Shown: piece after piece, positions 56,345 to 64,000 of the stretch
How the letters are laid out: each line of letters starts with the position of its first letter
How positions within the stretch are numbered: the first letter of the stretch is position 1
NCBI GenBank assembly: GCA_002794785.1
Contig: NBBA01000011.1
Span: forward strand, 868,001 to 932,000
DNA length: 64,000 bases
Reading direction: 5' to 3'
Origin: Coniferiporia sulphurascens
Taxonomy: Eukaryota > Basidiomycota > Agaricomycetes > Hymenochaetales > Hymenochaetaceae
Notes under the pieces: generated by a model
The model's database searches: none
What the model was told of the DNA's origin: nothing
Seen by the model: the letters and a program-made list of their open reading frames with translations, nothing else
Made by a program: the position numbers and the translations under genes

Positions 56345-58666
56345 ATGAAGCTGGCGGTTGTCCTTGCTAGTGTCTTTTTCTTCGGAAGAGGCTCTAGGAA
56401 TAGGCATGACTTGGAGGGCGGCGACTGCAGGCCGACTACGATGAGCAGACCCGGGAAGCCAATTCAAATTCCGGGAAGGGATTCGGAAGGGTCTCTGAGT
56501 AACGACGAAAACGACGAAGGCGATTTGGACGGTGACGAAGAAACTTACGGTCCTCCTAAGCGTGCGAAAAGCTCCGTGCCGGGGAAAGATTTACCTCACT
56601 CCCAGCCAAGTCTTTGCGCACGCATTCGGAAGAAGTTCGTAGCTATCAAGGGCTTCGTCCTGCAGACTGACGGAGACGGGAGTGACGACTCTGAACACCC
56701 CGAGAATCATCGCTTACTGCCTATCATTTCAGGCATCGTCATCCCATTTTCTATCCTTCTGGAAATTCCGGGTCTTACCAAAGATTGGTATATCATTACG
56801 GAGAACAATGCGACCGTCTTCTCTCGGAAGAATAGCCCCCTTCTCGACGTCGGTTTGAGTATATCAATGACATGCGCAGTAATTGCGAACGTTGCAATTA
56901 TTTCCAGGTTTTTGGAGAAAAAAGTTCGGACATCCACTTTGGTCGCTATTGTAGCTTTGAGCATTCACGGTCAGTATTACCTCTCTCGCTCGATCCTATT
57001 GAAGGACGTAGCACAGTTACTCACCATAACGAATCCTTCTCAACCCTCTTATTTTGCAGACATAATTAATATTGTTGCTGTAACGATATTTGGTGTCATT
57101 CACCGCTTCAATGACGGTTTCACCTACGGACAGTCTTTCTGGTTTACAGTTTGCTCTACCGTTGCTTCGGTCGTCACCAATGCAACGCTCATTATCGACT
57201 ATGTTCGGACACCAGACTTTGCTCGATCCTCGAGTGGGCTTTCACGTAGACAACGCTCGCTCGTGATCGTTGTCATGATTCTCCTCGTCTGGATTGCTCT
57301 CGGAAGTCTCGTCAACTCCTTACTTATGGATCTTAGCTTCATCGATGGAATGTACTACACGGTTGTCGTTATTGAGACCATTGGATTTGGAGACATCGTT
57401 CCTCGCACGACTGGCGCTCGTGTGTTCACCGCTCTGCACAGCACCATAGGCATTTTAAACCTTGCTCTTGCGATTGGAATCTGTCGCGATACTGTCATTG
57501 AGGCATTTGAATCTTCGTATCGTAAACAGTTGAATGCGTTCGTCGAAAGACACAAGGCGCGTGTTGCACATCGGAAGGAAAAGCGCGCCCGGAAGCTGGT
57601 GTTGAAGAGGCAACTCGTGCGCGCAGGCTTGCCTGTGTACGTACACACGGATGGACAGGTACCGGGAATAAGAAAAGCGCACTTAAATGAGGAGGCTTTG
57701 ACGGATGAACAGAGGGCTTTGGCAGAAATGGAGAAGGAGGAGATCCTCAATCAACCCGATGATTTGAAAATAAGGAAAGGGACGACAATTTCTTCGCTGG
57801 TACGTCCTCTGGCATATTCTTCTGAACACCTGTGTCAATTCCATTTCTATGTAGAGTGTTGAGAACGACATCACCGAGCATCTCCAGAAAGAATTTGCAG
57901 TGAAGGTGTTTTACTAATGACTTCTTCGTTGGTTTCACGTTCTGACCACTTATAGCTGGCCGTTGTATGGACCCTATTCTTGACATTTTGGTTGGTCAGG
58001 GGCCTAATTCGTTATGCAGTTATCCCGCAGCGCTAAAATAGGTACAATGTAGATCGGCTCCGCAATATTCGTGGCTACAGAAGGATGGTCATACGGTGGT
58101 GCGATGTGGTTCTGTGAGTGAAATCACCACTGAAGTCGCGTCATGTCTTGGTTAAACTCAAATGATCAGGTTTCGAGTCGTTTAGCACAATTGGTTTCGG
58201 AGAAAAGACTCCAGTTACCCCAGCTGGTCGCTCTATTTTCATCGTATGGGCGCTTCTTGGCGTCGGCGCCATGACAATCCTCATTTCTGGTGCGTGCAGT
58301 ATATTCACTCGAATGCGGATTATGTTTATAAACGCTATTTTGCGGATGGCCTTAGTGCTGGGTGAAGCGTACTCCTCTCGTTACGAAAAGGCGTTGCAGG
58401 CGCACGCCTCCCGTGCCATGGATGAGGGCGAGAAGAAAGTAGCGAATATGTTTTCCAAGCTCACGTCTGCGGGGGACTCAGAAAAGAGCGAGCCTCAGGC
58501 GTCTGAGAGGCCATACCACCCGCTTCGGCGTTCCGGCTCGTGTCCAAACATCTTAGGGCGTCGCGCGGAATTATCCTCTCCTAGCTCGTCGAGGACTAAT
58601 TTTGAGAAGGGTGCTGCCAAGGCGCGGACCGTACGAAGGAACTTTTTCCCGAAGCCTCCGAATTAG
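56345..58666 (+). CDS. TOK-type two-pore outward-rectifier potassium channel
   Basis: Six exons (56345-57799, 57855-57905, 57956-57994, 58053-58113, 58170-58289, 58356-58666) encode 678 residues; yeast TOK1 has 691. Starting at the ATG at 56441, which has a good context, would give 646. An acidic cytosolic N-terminus precedes about eight TM helices. Pore 1 is VVIETIGFGDIVPRT (~residue 344). After a long basic linker, pore 2 is FESFSTIGFGEKTPVTPAG (~543), preceded by IGSAIFVATEGWSYGGAMWF, as in the TOK order. The channel exports K+ when the plasma membrane is depolarised and is sensitive to the K+ gradient. The second filter ends in Glu (GFGE) rather than the nearly universal Asp. The C-terminal ~100 residues are cytosolic and Ser-rich. 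A 15-T run follows the stop codon. Confidence 0.92.
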
Positions 58667-59289
58667 TTTTTTTTTTTTTTTGAATCCTCAATTTTCATTA
58701 CTTGACCCAGTGCCCCTCGGATATCTGCATGGGTATTAGCATCCGGTTGGTCCAGATTTCCCAATTCTCTATAGTCGTTTTTTTTCACCACTGTTTGGTG
58801 CATTGACAGTTGCATTTCCACCATTTACAATCGAGGTCTTCATGCATACCCTGTATTTCGTATATCTACTTCAGCGCAAACTGTATCACAAACTCACAAT
58901 GACACAAGTGTTTATCTTTTCTTACTTATTGACATTCCCTTTCTCGTCGTTTCTGATAATATTTTTATTTCTGGATGTCCATTTTCGTAAGATGCATTGA
59001 TTCTTAGGCAGTCAGGCAGAACGGCGTCAATTTTGCAAATGTCTTAGAGGTGTCAACACTAAAGAGATTGATTAAAAGTAAATTAAAGCTTGACATCGCG
59101 AAGGTAGCTAGAGACAGATGGTATAAGGATACAGTTATGCATATGGATGACAAAGATATGGTGAATGCAAAAAGCGTCCGTGTCCGCTACTGAACAGTAC
59201 AAATAATACGATAATAATAAAAATAAAAGGCACGGCAGAGTCGTTCATACACACGCACTCCCGATCGGAACGATGGAAGGGTCAAGAAA
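58667..59289. other. Convergent intergenic region
   Basis: Starts with a T15 run (58667-58681) directly after the channel gene's stop codon. AT-rich 3' flanks of two convergent genes. A 65-residue open frame (58803-59000, +) is hydrophobic and T-rich by composition; not supported as a gene. Confidence 0.45.
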
Positions 59290-60400
59290 TTACAGCGCGA
59301 TCGCCCGATCCGATACGAGATTGTTGTCCTTCCCATTGAAGGCCGTTACGATTGGCTTCAGCATCTGACGGGGAAAGCGCGCAAACTTGCGCTTGGGGAA
59401 GGCGTCCGAGGCTTTGGGGGGACGCGAATTGTCCGAATCTAGTTTGCTAGCCTCAGCGGCGGGAGGTACCTCCACCACAGTAGAGTCGGATGAGACATCG
59501 TCCTCGAGGATGGCATTGCACTCCTTACGAGGCTTGTTGCGCACGTTCGGGGTGTCTGCAAAGGTTACCGAGGAGGAACTCGACGCAGGAATAAAGGATG
59601 CCATTCGTAGTTCGACTCGTTTAGTCTTCGGGAGTACGACAGGGGCACGGGGGGCTCCAACTGAGACAGATCTTGGTCTGTTCACCGGTGAGTTAGTCGA
59701 TGAGTCGCTCGACGACGTTTCATCAACAGTCGTCGGAGAAGGTGGGTCTGAGGAAGGCGGGGTCGAATCGCACACCACGACGACGGGCGAGTTCGCGAAT
59801 GTCAGCGATCGGCGGAAGGCATCGCGTGCGCGCTTGGGAGGGATAACGATTGTCGCCCTCCGTTGCAGGCCTCGCAAGGCCGGTTTAATGAGCGCTCCAG
59901 AAGAACTAACACCTCCGGAAACCAGGTCCGACGCTCCACCCAAGATTCGGGTAACCTGGCGTTGTGGGTATCGAGCCGACTTGAATTTCCCCGAAAGCGG
60001 CACGGGCGCAAGCGAGTCAACAAATTCCACCGGCAGCGTTTCTCCTGTTTGGAGATCGATTGAGGGACTCGAACCAGACGTCGGCGGGGCAGGCACGCTG
60101 ATGGTGTGGCGGCGAGATGCACGTGAATGCTTCGAGGCGGCTCGTTTGCTACGGGCGGGCTGATCCGGCGACGTGCGGGGAGTGACGATACGATAACGTG
60201 AATCCATTTGAAGTTGGACAGGGGTAAATCGCCGGAATAGAAGTAGGGCGACGATGCTCTGAAGGAAAGGTCAGTTTAATGTGCTGGGACAGTAGGAAAA
60301 AACGTACGAGTACAAAGCCCCAGAAAGAGAAGACCCGAGCCACGAGAGTGCGCGTAAAGTCAAGCATACCGACGGACTCTTGGGGATATGGCTGCGACAT
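59290..60400 (-). CDS. Hypothetical N-terminally anchored membrane protein
   Basis: Two exons (60400-60308 and 60258-59290) encode 353 residues. One hydrophobic segment near the N-terminus (about residues 20-38, VARVFSFWGFVL continuing as SIVALLLF over the splice junction) is followed at once by Arg-Arg, then ~310 polar residues rich in Ser, Pro, Arg and Thr. It is probably a signal-anchor protein with a cytosolic tail. Short, possibly ordered motifs occur (TRILGGASDLVSGG, KPALRGLQRRATIVIPPKRA), and an Asp/Ser tract lies near 190-200. I do not recognise a family. The intron lies inside the TM segment, which supports the splice. The opposite-strand open frame in this region is a compositional shadow. 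Confidence 0.7.
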
Positions 60401-60912
60401 TGAAGTTGTAAGGAGTGGTCGAGTGAGTGAGATTGTATGAAAGGTGCGTTGAAAGATTGTGGTATGGATTCTGGATAGCTAGAAACTAGCTGCCGCCCGT
60501 TGGGGTTTCTTATAGATTCTGGCTGCACCGCTAGGGAGAACTTGCATGGAGCTCACTGTTCCAGGCGGATGAGGGCGCGGATACTGTCGGCGTCGTCATT
60601 TTGAACAACAATAACAACTTTTTGAGACCTCTAGTATGTATGCAATGTGATTGAGGAGGCAGGTTTCGGCGCTTGAGGGTACGAGACACATTCGGATGCG
60701 TTACACAATCAATACCTATTTCGGGAGATTTGCCTCCGCAACTCCAAGCCTCAATTGCCGCGCGAAGCACACTTCATCACATTGAAATACCTAATGTTGG
60801 GTTGGTTATACGAGCGGACAGTGTGTGTTCACATATGCTTTCTGGGATATATTACAATGCTAGGAGGGAAGGAAAAAAACCCAGAGAGTACGAACGACTC
60901 GGGAATCGGGAA
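60401..60912. other. Intergenic region, 5' flank of the anchored protein and 3' flank of Derlin
   Basis: 512 bp. A plus-strand open frame (60673-61161) overlaps the Derlin last exon and has no domain. Nothing else seen. Confidence 0.4.
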
Positions 60913-61959
60913 TTAATCACTCCCCAAGCGCTGACCGGATCCCCAATTGTACACACCCTGTGCTGTGCGCACCGTTGCTCCTGCAGCAGCGGAGGCCCTT
61001 GCTCCACTGGCATTCAAGACCCTGCCAACTCCGGGCACAGCTCTGTCGGCTTGCTCACCTATCAAGCCCCTCACCCACGCTGGCGCCCGGGCAAACTCAG
61101 CTCCCGGACGACCCGACTCCTCACTGTGTACGAGGTACCACCAGGCATATCTGTAAAGTAGCTTCAATGAAAGGGAGAAGCTGCCAATTTGCACGTGCTA
61201 TTTACCCTGATATAACGCCCGTGATAGCCCTCGCCGCAGCGGAGCGTCCGCCCATCATAAGGTCCAATGCGACAAGAGCATATGGGAGGTATTTATGTGG
61301 GATTGAGATGAGCCCGAAGAAAGACGTGACTGCGTTAGGCGATAGACGCGACGAGAGCGTGATGAGCGAAAGGATTAATGGCCGGAAGTGAATAACCGAG
61401 TGCAGCGGAAGATTCAGCGCCTAGTAAAGATGAGTACTCGAAAATAAGTCAAGCTAAGTGGCTTCGTACAAGGAGCCCAATTGCATTAATGAAGAGCTGC
61501 CATGCATAATCCGCTGAGCGACCGCTGTAGTCCGACGCCTCTATGGAATTGGAGGTTCGACTGTGGTCATCAGCTTAGAGAACACATCTTGCATACTGGA
61601 GATACTCGTACTAGAGCATTGCGAATTCGAATATAAAGTTTATTCCGGTTCCTAAAGCATAATTGGGAACATTCAAGTTCACCAACTAGATTCGAGGAGG
61701 ACGAGGATAGAGCGCACTGACCTCCAAAGAACATGGATGTGAATGGCCTCCAGATCTGCGGAAACAAAATCTCATCAGAAACCTCTTAGCTATCGGGGGC
61801 ATACCGGGACTTGGATACCTGAAACCCTTGCGTAACTGCATCCTTCACGAATACGATGTCGTATGGTGAAATAATTTCAAGCATGACAGGCAAAGATACA
61901 CCCAGAGTCGCTCCACAGAGAAACCGAGTCACAGGAGGAATTTTGCGGATCTCGTCCAT
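60913..61959 (-). CDS. Derlin (Der1-like ERAD protein)
   Basis: Six exons (61959-61819, 61755-61722, 61651-61612, 61560-61470, 61420-61206, 61150-60913) encode 252 residues, normal for Derlins. The order of conserved blocks is typical of this inactive rhomboid family: N-terminal DEIRKIPPVTRFLCGATLG, then IWRPFTSMFFGGTGINFIF, MLYRTSNSIEASDYSGRSAD followed by YAWQLF, the loop FFGLISIPHKYLPYALVALD, and a C-terminal WGSGQRLG (Derlins end in W-G-x-G-x-x-L-G). Derlins sit in the ER membrane, form part of the retrotranslocation channel and recruit Cdc48/p97 for ER-associated degradation. The gene is hidden from simple ORF searches because every exon is short. It could be Der1 or Dfm1 type; the short C-tail without an obvious SHP box favours neither. 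Confidence 0.93.
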
Positions 61960-62263
61960 GGAGAATAAGATAATTGTTGCCTTCAGAGAGAGCAAGCAGG
62001 ATACAAATCTTAGATTTGTCGACGGAAGGAACGCGAGGACAGACGATGGTGTTGTCGGCCCAGTTGATGTGCATAGTGTGACGTGGCACGGTCACGTGAC
62101 CAGTAAACGTGACCCGAGACATCCGAGGAGGCGCGTCCTTCCCCAGAACGTGGGAATAATCTCCAATTCATGTTTCGCTTTTTTCGCGAGACTTCCACTG
62201 TCCTCGGTCCCGAGTCCCGAGACACAAATTCGAAAACAATAATGTCTTAATTCTCCCCGTTCT
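61960..62263. promoter_or_regulatory. 5' flank of the Derlin gene
   Basis: 304 bp. Contains GGTCACGTGACC at 62091-62102, a perfect 12-bp palindrome around a CACGTG E-box. Such sites are bound by bHLH factors; no factor can be named here. Confidence 0.45.
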
Positions 62264-62710
62264 TCATCGCTCAGGCCCTCTGAACTGGCGTGAGTTGCCC
62301 GTCGTGCCCCACTGCAGGTCAGGCGACGCTCCCGGGTGTTTGGCCGCTGGGGGTGGCTTGCGTTTATATTCGCCGTCAAGACGGTCGCGTTCTAACGCAT
62401 ACATACACACCGCTGAGGCACTTGGAAGACCAAGGCGACGGCTTCTGGCTTGCAGCAGACGGTGACGTCATCAAGGCCAGGCCTGCAGGAAAGAGGGTCT
62501 GCCAGCCTGAGCGGAGAAGCAGCTGCAAGCGTATGAGTCGGAGTCGTGTGTTCACGCAGAACGGCCTCGTTTTTGTCCTCGTCCTTCTTCGAGATTACGG
62601 AAGGAATTCAAATACGCAAATAGAGTTTGGCCTGGAGGCAAATCGGTTGATTCCGAGGGTAGATCGCTACCTTTGGCTGGGGGATGAGAAGCCTGCTGCT
62701 TGCGTGGCAT
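62264..62710 (-). CDS. Possible small basic protein gene (uncertain model)
   Basis: A minus-strand frame from the ATG at 62710 reads MPRKQQASHPPAKGSDLPSE and on to SFRNLEEGRGQKRGRSA. A second open stretch ends at TGA 62264-62266 with LDGEYKRKPPPAAKHPGA and WGTTGNSRQFRGPER. They could be joined by an intron starting at the GTGAAC donor near 62541, but no unique acceptor fits, so exon limits are not settled. A different frame starting at 62819 overlaps the first exon (see findings). No family recognised. Confidence 0.3.
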
Positions 62711-62819
62711 GTGCTTCAAGAACCAGACTTAGCTGGCGACGGCGGCGAGGCCCGTTGAAGAGGCGCCGCTCATCCAGACTAGCTTCGTGATCTTTGGGAG
62801 GAACTCCAGAATCAGACAT

Positions 62820-63476
62820 GTTGACCCGGCTCTTCCGATGGGAGTGTCGCGCCGCCTCCGATCCAGGAGCGTACGTGGCGAGTGCGAAGCGTTGGATACC
62901 ATGCATCCTGGAATCGTATGCTGAAGGGCCGTTGGAGCAGAAGGCGCCTTGTTTAGTCGTCAATGCGTATTCTGGGACGGCAGAAGCGTATCGGTACTAT
63001 AGCATGGCCACGAGTGCTCGACTTTGTGAAGTTCTCAAACGAATCCTATCTGGCTCGGAGACAGCCCCATATGGGTGTAACTCATCTTGTCCTCGAGGCG
63101 AGTGACGCTAAATGAGCTTATTGTCTCCGAGGGAATAAACTTGTGTGAGGTGTAACAAAATGAAAACGCTCCATCTTGTCGTCCAGGACGTGTGGGTCGG
63201 CGAAAACAAGACATCGTATTGGGGTCGCAATTGAGATTTATTGAAAGAATGACTACCCGAGTAGCGAGTGAGGAGTCCATGTGTCGGCTTTGATGGAGTA
63301 AATACATTTCGGACCCCGTAAATACAGAAGAAATCAAAATAGTAAAGAAATATGCAAGTTTGACAGTCCCCCTTGAGCCCTGCTACAAAGAGCCGTATAC
63401 ATAGACAGAAGTCCACTGGCAGAAGTACAGGCTGTGAATGTCCGAATGTCCTGAGAGATCCTGGAACGAGTGACCA
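62820..63476. other. Intergenic region, no supported gene
   Basis: Open frames on both strands (62794-63105 +, 63035-63416 -) without domains. Contains the 3' flank of the right-edge gene and the 5' flank of the uncertain small gene. Confidence 0.35.
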
Positions 63477-63999
63477 TCACGCATTGAATCTGCCCTTAAT
63501 CGCGGTCCATGCAAGGGCGGCGGCCGGGTACTGGAGCACGAAGCGTTCCATGTCCTGTTCGGGGATACGGTTAATGTCGACGCTTTGCCAGTAGCGCGCC
63601 AGGACCCATAGGATATCTTGTGCATCGTGATCAAGCCCGCGACTGTTCGGTGTTAGCCTTCAAAAAGGTGACACGGATCAGCAAGTAGATCCGGACGCAC
63701 GTTGTCCACGCCTTTACTTTCGACCGCAGAAATTCGGAAACAGTAAGGAAAGGGACGCCGCTAATGCGCGCAACGGTAGTATCGTCTAGACGCCGTGGGC
63801 CTTCTTCGCCAGCAGGTAGTATTTCGATCTTGGAAACAGATACATCAGATAAAACTGATATGAAAAAAATGACCGTATATTGGTTATGAGACCGACTGAC
63901 AGTGACAGGTGGAATCGGCTCGTGGAACGTGACGTGCAATCTGATGATAATAAGGCATGTAGATGAGCTCGTGATCACGACCAAAGGGGGAAGAATCAA
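63477..63999 (-). CDS. Partial gene at the right edge, unrecognised protein
   Basis: The gene enters from the right edge and ends at TGA 63477-63479. The last intron (donor GTGCGT, acceptor ACAG) joins RSKVKAWTT to RGLDHDAQDILWVLARYWQS, which continues VDINRIPEQDMERFVLQYPA to the stop. Upstream, VSKIEILPAGEEGPRRLDDT and ISGVPFLTVSEFLRSKVKAW are clearly coding. At least one more intron (about 63850-63905) is likely, with its exact junctions unclear. The pattern of helices and conserved aromatic residues suggests a folded C-terminal domain, but I do not recognise the family and cannot see the N-terminus. Confidence 0.6.
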
Positions 64000-64000
64000 A

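Noticed and set aside
59387..60163. 258-residue plus-strand frame
   Set aside because: Complement of the Ser/Pro-rich second exon of the anchored-protein gene, whose splice falls within a real TM segment.
62290..62790. 166-residue plus-strand frame
   Set aside because: No ATG start and no domain; the minus strand carries the better coding-like signal.
1..64000. CRISPR arrays, insertion sequences, LTR retrotransposons, integrated viruses
   Set aside because: No regular spaced repeats, transposase DDE motifs, reverse transcriptase motifs or long terminal repeats were seen on reading both strands; a computed self-alignment could still reveal short elements.

Overview
This is a 64-kb piece of nuclear DNA from a filamentous basidiomycete fungus, most likely an Agaricomycete. 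The evidence is short introns (mostly 47-75 nt) with CTAAC/CTGAC-like branch sites, genes densely split by introns, a Gti1/Pac2 (WOPR) regulator, a Zn(II)2Cys6 protein, a TOK-type potassium channel and a tandem P450 array. Nothing in it looks bacterial, mitochondrial or viral. I rebuilt most gene models by hand, requiring splice sites, reading phase and conserved motifs to agree. Wherever exon coordinates are listed, the coding length is a multiple of three.

Layout. 0-9 kb: the 3' end of a Ser/Pro-rich protein gene, an Hsp42-like small heat-shock protein (+), aminopeptidase P (-), which diverges from SKP1 (+), and a tRNA-Val. 9-17 kb: two intact tandem genes (-) for MOV10/SDE3-like RNA helicases with N-terminal CCCH and C2H2 zinc fingers. 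18-20 kb: a NIPA-type magnesium transporter. 20-28 kb: a gene-poor stretch holding one WOPR transcription factor. 28-35 kb: two unrecognised proteins and an oxysterol-binding protein. 36-46 kb: three tandem P450 genes; the middle copy is frameshifted in the ExxR motif. 48-60 kb: a signal-peptide/one-TM surface protein, a short Zn2Cys6 protein, a DUF202 membrane protein, orotate phosphoribosyltransferase (-) diverging from a TOK potassium channel (+), and a one-TM protein. 60-64 kb: a Derlin gene, an uncertain small gene and a partial gene running off the right end.

Functional themes. Most genes are housekeeping: SCF ubiquitin ligase, ERAD, pyrimidine synthesis, peptide turnover, lipid and ion transport. 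The accessory content is the helicase pair, plausibly RNA silencing or RNA surveillance, and the P450 array. The array has no polyketide, peptide or terpene synthase beside it, so I do not call a biosynthetic cluster.

The most unusual observations are: GC-AG introns in two adjacent divergent genes; 7-nt and 10-nt microexons in aminopeptidase P; a 14-nt exon splitting the P450 oxygen-binding motif; a frameshifted middle P450; coding-like duplicated DNA downstream of P450 copies 1 and 3; and an insertion ending in a C14 tract just upstream of P450 copy 3. I found no convincing wholly new multi-gene system. The helicase pair is the best candidate for follow-up.
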